Notes: generated by a model not told the origin, from the sequence alone. A stretch of DNA of 64,000 nt from PALSA-894 sp963734185 (GCA_963734185.1 CAVTGA010000002.1:1550001-1614000), one strand, 5' to 3'. Counted from the stretch's first letter, positions 38,366 through 48,955 are shown. Program-made: numbers and translations.

Positions 38366-39631
38366 TCAGCGGCTGGCCGTGCGCTTGGCGCCGTAGGTGA
38401 TGCGGTAGATGGCGCCGTTGTGGTCGTCGTTGACCAGCATCGAGCCGTCCTTGAGGAACACGAGGTCCGAGGTGCGGCCGAGATGCACGTTGTTCTCGGT
38501 GAAGCCGGTGAGGAACGGTTCGATCGACTGGAAGGTCCCGTCCTTCTTGAGCGTCACCACGACGACGTCGCTCGGATTGCGCTGGGTCTTGTTCCACGAG
38601 CCGCGGCGGGACACGAAGATCGTGTTCTTGTACTTCGCCGGGAACGCGCCGCCGGGATAGAAGCGCATGCCGAGCGCGGCGCCATGCGGGCCGAGCAGGG
38701 TGACCGGCTTGACGAATTCGTCGCACGAACGGCCCCAGCCGAACTCCTGGTCGGCGACATTGCCCTGGTGGCAGAACGGGAAGCCGAAGTGCTGGCCGAC
38801 CTTGGTGATGCGGTTGAGCTCTTCCTCGGGAAGGCTCTCCGACATCCAGTCGCGGCCGTTGTCGGTGAAGTAGAGCTCCTTCGACACCGGATGCCAGTCG
38901 AAGCCGACGGTGTTGCGGATGCCGCGGGCGACGACCTCCATGCCGCTGCCGTCGAGGTTGATGCGGCGCATCTGCGCGTGCGTGTCGGGCGGCATGCAGA
39001 TGTTGCAAGGCGCGCCGATCGGAATGTAGAGCTTCTCGTCCGGCCCGACGCCGATGAACTTCCAGCCATGCGGCTCGTCCGACGGCAGCTGGTCGTAGAT
39101 CAGTTTCTTCTCCGGCTTGTCGAGATTGGCCTCGATGTTGTCGTAGCGCCAGACCTTGTTGAGTTCGGCGACGTAGAGCGTGCCCTTGTGGAACGCGATG
39201 CCGTTCGGACGATGCAGCCCTTCGGCGATGGTCTTGACCTCGCGCTTGCCGTCCTTCTCGACGATGGCGAGCACCTTGCCGGAGAAACGGCTGCCGACGA
39301 ACACCGTGCCCTTGTCGCCCTGGCGCATGGAGCGCGGATTGTGGATGCCGCTGACATAGACTTCGATGTTGAATCCTTTCGGGAGCTTGAGCTTGGCGAT
39401 CGGCAGCTTGTCGGCGGCCGCCGGTGTCGGTGGCACCGGGATCGGCGCGATCTTCATCGCGCCTTCGGTGTCGGGCCGGCCGATCAGCGGCGAGCCGGGC
39501 GGCAGCGGAGCCGGTGTTGCGGCCGGGGCCGCGGCCGGCTGTTGGGCAGCGGCCGGTCCGATGGCGATTGCGAGCGGGCCGAGCGCGCCGGCAAGCAGCA
39601 CGGCGCGCAGGGTCGATGAGCGGAGCGTCAT
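38366..39631 (-). CDS. PQQ-dependent sugar dehydrogenase (soluble glucose/sorbosone dehydrogenase type)
   Basis: 421 residues from ATG 39631, preceded by GGGAGGA. A signal peptide (LLAGALGPLAIAIGPAAAQ) and a Pro/Ala-rich linker lead into a six-bladed beta-propeller like sGDH/L-sorbosone dehydrogenase: LPKGFNIEVYVSGIHNPRSM, GLHRPNGIAFHKGTLYVAEL, ARGIRNTVGFDWHPVSKELY, FTDNGRDWM and DLVFLKDGSMLVNDDHNGAI. It probably oxidises a sugar or other alcohol in the periplasm using PQQ made by the adjacent operon, passing electrons to the cytochrome c encoded downstream. Confidence 0.87.
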   Translation of the reverse strand: MTLRSSTLRAVLLAGALGPLAIAIGPAAAQQPAAAPAATPAPLPPGSPLIGRPDTEGAMKIAPIPVPPTPAAADKLPIAKLKLPKGFNIEVYVSGIHNPRSMRQGDKGTVFVGSRFSGKVLAIVEKDGKREVKTIAEGLHRPNGIAFHKGTLYVAELNKVWRYDNIEANLDKPEKKLIYDQLPSDEPHGWKFIGVGPDEKLYIPIGAPCNICMPPDTHAQMRRINLDGSGMEVVARGIRNTVGFDWHPVSKELYFTDNGRDWMSESLPEEELNRITKVGQHFGFPFCHQGNVADQEFGWGRSCDEFVKPVTLLGPHGAALGMRFYPGGAFPAKYKNTIFVSRRGSWNKTQRNPSDVVVVTLKKDGTFQSIEPFLTGFTENNVHLGRTSDLVFLKDGSMLVNDDHNGAIYRITYGAKRTASR

Positions 39632-40075
39632 GTAAATCCTCCCTGCCGCGGAGACCCTCTTGTCGCGCGGCTGCGGCTTTCAAGGCCGCAAACGGTCGGG
39701 CGACGGGGTCCCGTCGCGCCCATTGTCCGACATTTTGCCGGCACGGTGCAATCGCCGTTTGGCGGCTGCACCCTGGGATCACCACAGCGTTGGAATGATC
39801 AATCCGCGGCGATGAGAGATAACGTCGGCTGTGCAACGGCCCACTCGGGCGCATCAGCGCCGCATATCGGCTCGGAGATGAGCACCGAAACAGCAGACTG
39901 ATTAAAGAGTACCCGCTGCTTGTCAGCGGCCTGAGGTTCCCTTGCAGATTCAGGACAACACCGGTTGGCAAGTGCGCTATGCTGGGCGGGTCGCCGAGCG
40001 CACGCGAGTTCATCGTGCTGCGCGAGCTCCATGTCCGTATCGCGCGCGCTCAGGGCGAAGGCGTCGCTGCCTGGT
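39632..40075. other. Gap between the PQQ dehydrogenase and pcaF
   Basis: About 440 nt between divergent genes before the repeat. A 32-codon frame at 39979-40077 (ATG to TGA, containing REFIVLRELHVRIARAQG) looks coding-like in composition but has no recognisable ribosome binding site or family. No promoter stood out with confidence, though both flanking transcripts must start here. Confidence 0.4.
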
Positions 40076-40120
40076 GAATGATCCCGAAAAGTTGACAGAC
40101 TTTTCGGACCAGATCATGCG
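40076..40120. repeat. GATC-type palindromic repeat, copy 3 (diverged)
   Basis: AATGATCCCGAAAAGTTGAC ... ACTTTTCGG ... AGATCATGCGC: the same outer ATGATC/GATCAT arms and inner CCGAAAAG/CTTTTCGG stem as at 1291-1339 and 56664-56712, with a changed loop. It lies about 30 nt before the pcaF start. Confidence 0.65.
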
Positions 40121-40150
40121 CAAGAGCAAAGAAGTTTGGGAGTCGAAGGA

Positions 40151-41359
<1,209 letters not shown>

Positions 41360-41370
41360 GGAGGCACAAG

Positions 41371-42075
41371 ATGGCATTCGTCTATCCGGTCGACAGCACG
41401 AAAGTCCATCCGCCGCGGCCCTATCCGGACTACCGCAGCACGGTGAAGCGGTCTCCGGCCAAGCCGCTCGTTCCGATGCCGCATACGCTCTCCGAGCTGA
41501 CCGGGCCGGTCTACGGCAACGAAAGCGTCAACGAGGGCGACAACGACCTCACCAAGCAGCACACCGGCGAGCCGCTCGGCGAGCGCATCATCGTGCACGG
41601 CCGCGTGCTCGACGAGGACGGCCGTCCGGTATCCAACACGCTGCTGGAGATCTGGCAGGCCAACGCCTGCGGGCGCTATATCCACGAGGTCGACCAGCAT
41701 CCGGCGCCGCTCGATCCGAACTTCACCGGGGCCGGACGCACCGCGACCGATAAGGACGGCCACTACAAGTTCATCACGGTGAAGCCCGGCGCCTATCCGT
41801 GGGGCAACCACACCAACGCCTGGCGTCCGGCGCACATCCACTTCTCGGTGTTCGGGCGTTCGTTCCTGTCGCGGCTGGTGACGCAGATGTACTTTCCGGG
41901 CGATCCGCTGTTCGCGTTCGACCCGATCTTCAACTCGGTGCCGGACGAGGCGGCGAAGTGGCGCATGGTGTCGTCGTTCGACCTGGAGAACACGGTTCCT
42001 GATTGGGCGCTCGCCTATCGGTTCGACATCGTGCTGCGCGGGCGCAACGAGACGCCGCCCGATCCGGATCATTGA
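41371..42075 (+). CDS. pcaH: Protocatechuate 3,4-dioxygenase, beta subunit
   Basis: 234 residues, AGGAGG directly before ATG 41371. It is the iron-bearing subunit of the intradiol dioxygenase that opens protocatechuate to 3-carboxy-cis,cis-muconate. Conserved pieces: DLTKQHTGEPLGERIIVHGR, LLEIWQANACGRYIHEVDQH (with the Tyr ligand region), GAYPWGNHTNAWRPAHIHFS (Tyr/His/His ligands). pcaG follows after 2 nt. Confidence 0.95.
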   Translation: MAFVYPVDSTKVHPPRPYPDYRSTVKRSPAKPLVPMPHTLSELTGPVYGNESVNEGDNDLTKQHTGEPLGERIIVHGRVLDEDGRPVSNTLLEIWQANACGRYIHEVDQHPAPLDPNFTGAGRTATDKDGHYKFITVKPGAYPWGNHTNAWRPAHIHFSVFGRSFLSRLVTQMYFPGDPLFAFDPIFNSVPDEAAKWRMVSSFDLENTVPDWALAYRFDIVLRGRNETPPDPDH

Positions 42076-42077
42076 GA

Positions 42078-42665
42078 ATGCCGGGAATTACCCCCTCGCA
42101 GACGGTCGGTCCGTTCTTCGCCTACGGCCTCACGCCGGGCGAGGACTATGACTGGTCGGACCTGTTCATCAACAATCTGGTCACGCTCGACGCCGCGGGC
42201 GAGAAAATCCGCATCGAGGGCCGGGTGCTCGATGCCGACGGCGCGCCGATCGTCGACGCCCTGGTCGAGATCTGGCAGGCCGACGCGCAAGGGCGCTACG
42301 CCCATCCGGGCGACAAGCGCGCGCTGCCGAACGCCTCGTTCAAGGGGTTCGGGCGCTGCGGCAGCGACAAGAGCGGCCGCTACAGCTTCGACACCATCAA
42401 GCCCGGCGCGGTGCCCGGCCCGGACGGCGCCATGCAGGCGCCGCATATCCTGGTCGCGCTCTACACGCGCGGTATGCTGACGCACCTCTACACGCGCATC
42501 TACTTCTCGGACGAAACGAACGGGTCCGACCCGGTCCTGGCGCTGGTGCCGGAAGACCGCCGCGCGACCCTGGTGGCGACGCGCGCGATGCGCGGGAGCC
42601 TGCCGGTCTATACCTTCGACATCCGCATCCAGGGCGAACGGGAAACGGTGTTCTTCGACGTGTGA
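42078..42665 (+). CDS. pcaG: Protocatechuate 3,4-dioxygenase, alpha subunit
   Basis: 195 residues from ATG 42078. Typical alpha-subunit features: TPSQTVGPFFAYGL at the N terminus, ALVEIWQADAQGRYAHPGDK and PHILVALYTRGMLTHLYTRI, where the metal-binding His residues of the beta subunit are replaced. It pairs with PcaH. The other beta-ketoadipate genes (pcaB, C, D, I, J) are not in the window. Confidence 0.95.
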   Translation: MPGITPSQTVGPFFAYGLTPGEDYDWSDLFINNLVTLDAAGEKIRIEGRVLDADGAPIVDALVEIWQADAQGRYAHPGDKRALPNASFKGFGRCGSDKSGRYSFDTIKPGAVPGPDGAMQAPHILVALYTRGMLTHLYTRIYFSDETNGSDPVLALVPEDRRATLVATRAMRGSLPVYTFDIRIQGERETVFFDV

Positions 42666-42758
42666 GGGGCCACACGCCGATACGCGGTGTCGCAGGGGGC
42701 GGGCTCCGCGGCGTCTGTTATACCCGGGAGGGGGGCCGAACGGCGTCATGGCCACATC

Positions 42759-43619
42759 ATGCTGACCATCCTGTTCGACGGAATTGCCTACGGCATGCTG
42801 CTGTTCGTCGTCGCCTGCGGGCTCGCGGTGACGCTTGGACTGATGAATTTCGTCAATCTCGCGCATGGCGCCTTCGCCATGGCCGGCGGCTACATCACGC
42901 TCATTCTGGTCAATCGCATGGGCGTGCCATTCCTCGCCTCGTTGCCGCTCGTCTTCCTGCTCGTCGCCGCCATCGGCGTGCTGCTCGAGCGCACTCTTTA
43001 TATGCAGGTCTACGCCAAGAGCCACCTCGACCAGGTGCTGTTCAGCATCGGGCTCGTGTTCATGTCGGTCGCGGGCGTCGACTACGTGATGGGGTCGCAG
43101 CAGCAGTTCATCCGCATCCCGAGCTTCCTGCAGGGCCAATTCGACTTCTACGGAGTCGGCATCGGCCGCTACCGGCTGCTGATCATCGTGTTGTGCGGCG
43201 TGATGACCATCGCGCTGCAGTCCATCCTCGCGCGCACGCGCTTCGGCTCCAGGCTGCGCGCCGCGGTCGACGACCCACGCGTCGCGCGCGGGCTCGGCAT
43301 TAACGTCAACGGTGTGTTCACCGTCACGTTCGCGGTCGGCTCCGGGCTCGCAGGTCTTGGCGGCGCGCTCGGAGTGGAGATCCTCGGGCTCGATCCGACC
43401 TTCCCGCTCAAGTTCATGATCTACTTCCTGATCGTGGTGACGGTCGGCGGCACATCGAGCATCACCGGGCCGTTCGTCGCCTCCTTGTTGCTCGGCATCG
43501 GCGACGTGGCCGGCAAATACTATGTGCCGGGCTTCGGCGCCTTCGTGATCTACACCATCATGATCGTCGTGCTGATCTGGCGGCCGCAAGGCCTGTTCGC
43601 GCGCGCGACGGCACGGTGA
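42759..43619 (+). CDS. livH: Branched-chain amino acid-type ABC transporter permease (LivH), second system
   Basis: 286 residues from ATG 42759. Family features: LTILFDGIAYGMLLFVVACG, MNFVNLAHGAFAMAGGYI and VVTVGGTSSITGPFVAS. It follows pcaG after about 94 nt, so it probably belongs to the same transcription unit and brings in an aromatic acid for the pca pathway. The next permease overlaps its stop (GTGA). Confidence 0.92.
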   Translation: MLTILFDGIAYGMLLFVVACGLAVTLGLMNFVNLAHGAFAMAGGYITLILVNRMGVPFLASLPLVFLLVAAIGVLLERTLYMQVYAKSHLDQVLFSIGLVFMSVAGVDYVMGSQQQFIRIPSFLQGQFDFYGVGIGRYRLLIIVLCGVMTIALQSILARTRFGSRLRAAVDDPRVARGLGINVNGVFTVTFAVGSGLAGLGGALGVEILGLDPTFPLKFMIYFLIVVTVGGTSSITGPFVASLLLGIGDVAGKYYVPGFGAFVIYTIMIVVLIWRPQGLFARATAR

Positions 43620-44653
43620 GCGGCGTGGACACGCGCGCCTCGTCCTCGCCGCTCGCCGGACAGGCCGGTGCGAGCCTTGCCGCAGCCGCGCGCTGGAGCC
43701 CGCTCGAGATCGCCTTCTGGCTCGCCGCGCTGGCGACGATCTTCCTGCTGCCGAACAAGCACCTGATCCTGACCGAGATCGCGATCCTGGCGCTGTTCGC
43801 GCTCTCGCTCGATCTCCTGCTCGGCTATGCCGGCATCGTGTCGCTCGGCCATGCGGCATTCTTCGGGTTCGGCGCCTACACGGCCGGCCTGCTCGCCAAA
43901 TACGGCATCGTCGCCGAGCCGGTGCTGGCGCTGGTGGTATCGGGGCTGGCGGCCGCGATGCTCGGTTTCGTCACCAGCTTTCTTGTGTTGCGCGGCAGCG
44001 ACCTCACGCGCCTGATGGTGACCCTCGGCGTCGCGCTGGTGCTGCGGGAGATCGCCAACCAGGTCGAATTCACCGGCGGCGCCGACGGGCTGCAAGGCAT
44101 CGTGATGGCGCCGGTGCTCGGCCGCTTCGAGTTCGACCTGTTCGGCCAGGTTGCCTACGTCTACTGCCTCGGCGTTCTGTTCGTGTTGTTCGTGATCGCA
44201 CGCCGCATCGTGCATTCGCCGTTCGGGTTGTCGCTGCGCTCGATCCGGGGCAACTCACTGCGCGCCTCCGCGATCGGCGTTCCGATCAACTGGCGGCTGG
44301 TCGTGATCTACGCCATCGCCGCCGGCTACGCGGGTGTCGCCGGCGCGCTGCTGACGCAGACCACGGCCTTCGCTTCGCTCGCGGTGTTCGACTTCGAGCG
44401 TTCGGCCGACGTGCTGCTGACCCTGATCATCGGCGGCGCGGGCTATCTCTACGGCGGGATCATCGGCGCGATCCTGTTCAAGCTGTTGCAGGATTGGCTC
44501 GCGCACCTGACCCCGCAGTACTGGCAGTTCTGGATCGGCCTCCTTCTGGTGATGATCGTGCTGGTCGGGCGCGAGCGGGTGACGGGCTGGACCACCCCGA
44601 TCCGCGCCGCCGCCGAAAGGTTGTTCCGCCGCGGCGCTGCGAAGGCGAGCTGA
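43616..44653 (+). CDS. livM: Branched-chain amino acid-type ABC transporter permease (LivM), second system
   Basis: 345 residues, GTG start overlapping livH. About ten membrane segments; ALSLDLLLGYAGIVSLGHAA and FERSADVLLTLIIGGAGYLY are family landmarks. The N-terminal ~40 residues (Ala/Ser-rich) are cytoplasmic and longer than in the first system. Confidence 0.92.
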   Translation: MSGVDTRASSSPLAGQAGASLAAAARWSPLEIAFWLAALATIFLLPNKHLILTEIAILALFALSLDLLLGYAGIVSLGHAAFFGFGAYTAGLLAKYGIVAEPVLALVVSGLAAAMLGFVTSFLVLRGSDLTRLMVTLGVALVLREIANQVEFTGGADGLQGIVMAPVLGRFEFDLFGQVAYVYCLGVLFVLFVIARRIVHSPFGLSLRSIRGNSLRASAIGVPINWRLVVIYAIAAGYAGVAGALLTQTTAFASLAVFDFERSADVLLTLIIGGAGYLYGGIIGAILFKLLQDWLAHLTPQYWQFWIGLLLVMIVLVGRERVTGWTTPIRAAAERLFRRGAAKAS

Positions 44654-44656
44654 GCC

Positions 44657-45409
44657 ATGGCGAGCGCGCTCGAAACCGTCGGCCTCGATAAGCGCTTCGG
44701 CGGCATCATCGCGGCGAACGCGGTGTCGCTGAAGGTTGAGCGCGGCGCGCGCCATGCGCTGATCGGGCCGAACGGCGCCGGCAAGACCACGATCGTCAAC
44801 CTGCTGACCGGCGTGTTGCGGCCAACCGCGGGCCGCATCCTGCTCGCCGGCAGCGACATCACCGATGCGGCCGCGCATAAGCGTGTCCGGCTCGGCATCG
44901 CCCGCACCTTCCAGATCAACCAGCTGTTCGCCGAGCTGACCCCGCTCGAGGCGATCGGGCTCGCGGTGTCGGAGCGGCTCGGCTCGGGACGCCAATGGTG
45001 GCGAACCTTCGGATCGAATCCGGCGCTCACCGAGGAGGTGGCCGGCATCCTCGAGCGCTTTCATCTCGCCGACGTGATGGACCTGCGTACCGGCACGCTG
45101 CCCTACGGCAAGCAGCGCCTCCTGGAGATCGCGCTCGCGATCGCCTGCCGGCCGCGCGTGCTCCTGCTCGACGAGCCGGCGGCGGGCGTCCCGGAGGCGG
45201 AGCGGCACGACATCCTGGCCGCCGTCGCGGCGTTGCCGGACGACGTCACGGTGCTGCTGATCGAGCACGACATGGACATCGTGTTCTCGTTCGCCGACCG
45301 CATTTCCGTGCTGGTCAACGGGCAACTGTTCGTCGAGGGCACGCCCGAGCAAGTCGCCGCCGATCCGCGCGTCAAGGCGGTCTATCTGGGCGAGGAAACT
45401 CATGCCTGA
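44657..45409 (+). CDS. livG: ABC transporter ATP-binding protein (LivG), second system
   Basis: 250 residues. Walker A GPNGAGKTT, signature LPYGKQRLLEIALAI (a divergent form of LSGGQ, common in LivG), Walker B VLLLDEPAAGV and LIEHDMDIV. It overlaps livF by 8 nt. Confidence 0.93.
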   Translation: MASALETVGLDKRFGGIIAANAVSLKVERGARHALIGPNGAGKTTIVNLLTGVLRPTAGRILLAGSDITDAAAHKRVRLGIARTFQINQLFAELTPLEAIGLAVSERLGSGRQWWRTFGSNPALTEEVAGILERFHLADVMDLRTGTLPYGKQRLLEIALAIACRPRVLLLDEPAAGVPEAERHDILAAVAALPDDVTVLLIEHDMDIVFSFADRISVLVNGQLFVEGTPEQVAADPRVKAVYLGEETHA

Positions 45410-46148
45410 GCTCCTCGCCATCGAGCGCCTCAAGGCCGGCTACGGCGAAGCCGTCGTGCTGGGCGACATTTCGTTGTCGCTGCAGGAAGGCCAGGCGCTC
45501 GCGCTGCTCGGTCGCAACGGCATGGGCAAGACCACGCTGGTCAACTCGGTCGTCGGCGTCACCCGCTATTTCAGCGGAACTATCCGGGTCGGCGGTCGTG
45601 ACATCACGCGGCTGCGCGCCGACCAGAGGGCGCATGCCGGCGTCGGTTGGGTGCCGCAGGAGCGCAACATCTTCAAGTCGCTCACCGTCGACGAGAACCT
45701 GACTTCGGTAGCGCAGCCGGGCCCATGGACGCCCGCGAAGGTCTACGCGCTGTTCCCTCGCCTCGCCGAGCGCAAGCGCAATCTCGGCAATCAGCTCTCC
45801 GGCGGCGAGCAGCAGATGCTGGCGGTCGGCCGCGCGCTGGTGCTCAATCCGCGCATCATGCTGCTCGACGAGCCGCTCGAAGGGCTTGCCCCGATCATCG
45901 TGGAGGAATTGCTCGTGGTCCTGCGCCGCGTCATCCGCGAGGAGGGCCTCTCCGCGATCCTGGTGGAGCAGAATGCGCAGAAGATCCTCGGCGTGACCGA
46001 CCGCGCGGCGATCATCGAGCGCGGCACGATCGTGCATGAGGAGGCGAGCGCAACGCTTACCGGCGATCGCGCGACGCTCGAGCGTTATCTCGGCGTTTCC
46101 CACGGCGCCGGCGTCAAGCGCGGCAAGGCGCAAGCCCCGACGCCATGA
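45402..46148 (+). CDS. livF: ABC transporter ATP-binding protein (LivF), second system
   Basis: 248 residues. Walker A GRNGMGKTTL, signature LSGGEQQMLAVGRAL, Walker B IMLLDEPLEGL and ILVEQNAQK are intact. Unlike the first livF it has no repeat insertion in the helical loop, which makes it a useful internal reference for that insertion. Its ATGA overlap with the next gene links the transporter to the POT gene. Confidence 0.93.
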   Translation: MPELLAIERLKAGYGEAVVLGDISLSLQEGQALALLGRNGMGKTTLVNSVVGVTRYFSGTIRVGGRDITRLRADQRAHAGVGWVPQERNIFKSLTVDENLTSVAQPGPWTPAKVYALFPRLAERKRNLGNQLSGGEQQMLAVGRALVLNPRIMLLDEPLEGLAPIIVEELLVVLRRVIREEGLSAILVEQNAQKILGVTDRAAIIERGTIVHEEASATLTGDRATLERYLGVSHGAGVKRGKAQAPTP

Positions 46149-47530
46149 CGGCCTTACCGCAGGAGGCCCGCGCCAGGGCCGGTGATAAGCGTGAACTCTT
46201 CGGCCATCCCAAGGGGCTGACCGTCCTGTTCACGACCGAGATGTGGGAGCGCTTCTCCTACTTCGGCATGAGCGCGCTCGTCGTGCTCTACATGACGAAA
46301 TATCTGTTCCTGCCCGGCCAGGTCGAGAGCGTCCTCGGCTACGGCGCCGTCAAGGCCGCGCTCGAATCCCTGTTCGGACCGCTCGGGCGCCAGCCGCTCG
46401 CTTCCCTGATCTACGGCTTCTACACCGGCTTCGCGTATTTCACCCCGATCCTCGGCGGCCTCATCGCCGATCGCTGGCTCGGCCAGCGCCGCACCGTCGT
46501 GCTCGGTGCGGTGCTGATGTCGTGCGGACATTTCATGATGGCGTTCGAGGCGCTGTTCTTCCTGGCGCTCGCCTTCATGATCCTCGGTATCGGGGCGCTC
46601 AAGCCCAACGTGTCGACCCAGGTCGGCGGGCTTTATGCGCCGGGAGATCCGCGCGCATTGCGCGCCTACGCGATCTTCTATCTCGGCATCAACATCGGCG
46701 CGTTCATGGCGCCGCTCGTTTGCGGGACGCTCGGCGAGCAGCTCGGCTGGCACTACGGGTTTACGGCGGCCGGCATCGGCATGCTGGTCTGCATCGTGGT
46801 CTATCTCAGCGGTTGGCGGTCGCTTCCGGCCGACGAATTCACCAAGAGCCGGGCGGTTGCCGAGCACCGGCCGCTCAACGCGCGCGAGCGGCGCGCCGTC
46901 CTGGCACTGCTTATCCTCTGCGCCATCGTGGCGCTGTACTGGGCCGCATACGATCAGCAAGGCAATACGCTGGTGCTGTGGGCGGAGGATTTTACGCGCC
47001 GGTCGGTCGACCTCGGCGTGTGGCAGGGCACCATCCCGACCACCTGGTTCCTCGCGCTCAATCCGCTGATGATCTTCATCTTCACGCCGCTGACATTGAA
47101 GCTGTGGGAATGGCAGCTGCGGCTCGGCATCGACCTGTCGACCACGACCAAGATGGCGCTCGGCTGCCTCAGCGTCGCGACCGCCAACCTGGTCATGGCG
47201 TTCGCCGCCTCGGGGATGGCTCCGGGCGAAAAGGCGAGCGCGCTCTGGCTCGTCGCCTACTTCGCGCTGGTCACCGTGGGCGAACTGCATCTTGCCCCGG
47301 TCGGCCTCGCCCTGATGGCGCGGGTGGCGCCCGGCAAGGTCATGTCGATGATGATGGGCGTGTGGTTCGCGACGACGTTCCCGGGCGATCTGTTCGGCGG
47401 CTATCTCGGCAGCTTCTGGAGCAGCATGGCCAAGGTCGACTTCTTTCTGATGATCGCCGCGGTGGGCACGCTCGCCGGTCTCGCCATCCTGGCGGTCGGC
47501 CGGCCGCTGCGGCCGATCCTGCAGGAGTGA
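46145..47530 (+). CDS. POT/PTR2-family proton-dependent transporter
   Basis: 461 residues, about 12-14 membrane segments. The family's signature ExxERFxYF motif is seen as FTTEMWERFSYFGMSALVVL near residues 30-48, followed by FTPILGGLIADRWLGQRRTV; the C-terminal half carries the MMMGVWFATTFPGDLFGGYL helix. POT carriers import di- and tripeptides with protons, but some take other anionic substrates. Here the start overlaps livF (ATGA), tying it to the pca/liv operon. Confidence 0.9.
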   Translation: MTALPQEARARAGDKRELFGHPKGLTVLFTTEMWERFSYFGMSALVVLYMTKYLFLPGQVESVLGYGAVKAALESLFGPLGRQPLASLIYGFYTGFAYFTPILGGLIADRWLGQRRTVVLGAVLMSCGHFMMAFEALFFLALAFMILGIGALKPNVSTQVGGLYAPGDPRALRAYAIFYLGINIGAFMAPLVCGTLGEQLGWHYGFTAAGIGMLVCIVVYLSGWRSLPADEFTKSRAVAEHRPLNARERRAVLALLILCAIVALYWAAYDQQGNTLVLWAEDFTRRSVDLGVWQGTIPTTWFLALNPLMIFIFTPLTLKLWEWQLRLGIDLSTTTKMALGCLSVATANLVMAFAASGMAPGEKASALWLVAYFALVTVGELHLAPVGLALMARVAPGKVMSMMMGVWFATTFPGDLFGGYLGSFWSSMAKVDFFLMIAAVGTLAGLAILAVGRPLRPILQE

Positions 47531-47545
47531 CGGCGGGGGCCGGTC

Positions 47546-48955
47546 TCACCGCCCGGCGGAGGCCGTGCGCCAGCCCTCGTGATAGGTCTCGCGCGCCTGC
47601 TGCGCGTAGGGCGTGGGGCCCACGGTCACGCGCATCTCCATCTGCTTGTGGCGCTCGACCGTCGTTTTCTTCGTGCCGCCCCCTTCCTCACCCCAGAGCA
47701 GGGTCAGTTGCGTGCCCGGCTTGGCGTACTGCTCGTCGACGAATCCGAGCGACAGCATCTTGCGCTCGTTGAAGCTGAACCCGGAGAACATCGACGCGCC
47801 GACGACCTTGCCGCCGCTCAGCACGGCGTCGAACGAGCTCGACGCGTAGTTCGAGAGTGGCAGGTCGATGAACTTGTAGTTCTCGCCCGGCGGCGCGAAC
47901 ACCGACTGCAGCACCTTTGCGACGTCCTGATCGTTCCAGGCGAACGTCACCTTGGTGCGGTGCCGCTTGCCTTCCATCGCCTGCAAGGCTTCCCTGCCGA
48001 TGAAGTCGTGGTCGTACTTGGTGAAGCCCGCATAGCCGAGCTCGTGCGGCGTGGTGTAGTAGTCCTCGATGTTGTCGGACACGAAGCTGCCGCCGAGCGA
48101 GGCATTGGCCTCGTAGCTCGTGCCCGGCAGCCACTGCCGGTAGGGCTTCATCTTCTCGCCGGTATAGACGGCGGGAACCGGCGAGGGGATCCACCCCGAC
48201 TCCAGCGTGTTGGTGGCGTAGGCGCGCGCGCCGACCTGCACCATGCCGAAGCCTTTGCCGGCTTCGAGGATGGCAGCGCGGATCTCCTCGCCCTGCGCGT
48301 ACGGGCCCCACACTTCCAGCCCGGGCGCGCCCGCCATGCCGTGACGCAGCGCGCGCACCTTGCGTCCCGCGATCGTGATCGCGTCCATGTTGAAGAACTT
48401 GATGTCCGGAAACGCGCCGCCGTTGAGCTTGCGGATCACAGCTTGCGCGTTCGGTCCCTGGATCTGGTAGCGGTAGAACCTGCGCACCACCGGCTTGCCC
48501 ATCGGGCGCGAAGGCGAGCGGTCGTCGTACTCGGTGTTGACGTCGTAGCCGCCGGTCTTGGCGTGGAACTCGATCCAATTCGCGGTCGGATTGCGTCCGA
48601 CGAACACGAAATCGTTCTCCGCGAGATAGAACAGAATGCCGTCGCCGATCACGTAGCCGTCATGGCTGCAGGGTGCGAACTGCTTGGCCTTATTGGGGGA
48701 AAAGTTCTTGAACGAATTGGTGCCGAGATGGGACAGGAGCTTGAGCGCGTCCGGACCTTGGACGAACAAGTTCACCATGTGGTGCGACTGGTCGAACAGC
48801 ACGCAGGTCTCGGCCCAGGCGCGCTGCTCGTCGCGCCAGTTGGTGAACTCGGGCGCGACCACCGGATACACGTAGGCGCCGATCTGCGAGTTGCGCAGCA
48901 TCTTGACCGGGTTGCCGGCGGCTTGTAGCGCTTCCTCCAAATTCTTGTGAGCCAT
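47546..48955 (-). CDS. ligM: LigM/DesA-type tetrahydrofolate-dependent aromatic O-demethylase
   Basis: 469 residues from ATG 48955 (AGAGGCAAG upstream). It has the GcvT-like aminomethyltransferase fold and closely follows LigM of Sphingobium: MLRNSQIGAYVYPVVAPEF, LFDQSHHMVNL, GYVIGDGILFYLAEN, DDRSPSRPMGKPV, KFFNMDAITIAG, RHGMAGAPGLEVWGPY, NTLESGWIPSPVPAVYTG and LWGEEGGGTKKTTVE. Such enzymes transfer the methyl group of vanillate, syringate or 3-O-methylgallate to THF. Product protocatechuate from vanillate would feed PcaGH encoded just upstream. It is transcribed toward, and converges with, the POT gene. Precise substrate is not proven. Confidence 0.85.
   Translation of the reverse strand: MAHKNLEEALQAAGNPVKMLRNSQIGAYVYPVVAPEFTNWRDEQRAWAETCVLFDQSHHMVNLFVQGPDALKLLSHLGTNSFKNFSPNKAKQFAPCSHDGYVIGDGILFYLAENDFVFVGRNPTANWIEFHAKTGGYDVNTEYDDRSPSRPMGKPVVRRFYRYQIQGPNAQAVIRKLNGGAFPDIKFFNMDAITIAGRKVRALRHGMAGAPGLEVWGPYAQGEEIRAAILEAGKGFGMVQVGARAYATNTLESGWIPSPVPAVYTGEKMKPYRQWLPGTSYEANASLGGSFVSDNIEDYYTTPHELGYAGFTKYDHDFIGREALQAMEGKRHRTKVTFAWNDQDVAKVLQSVFAPPGENYKFIDLPLSNYASSSFDAVLSGGKVVGASMFSGFSFNERKMLSLGFVDEQYAKPGTQLTLLWGEEGGGTKKTTVERHKQMEMRVTVGPTPYAQQARETYHEGWRTASAGR

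Noticed and set aside
39979..40077. 32-codon frame before pcaF
   Set aside because: No ribosome binding site, no family, overlaps the edge of a repeat; could be a gene fragment but cannot be supported.
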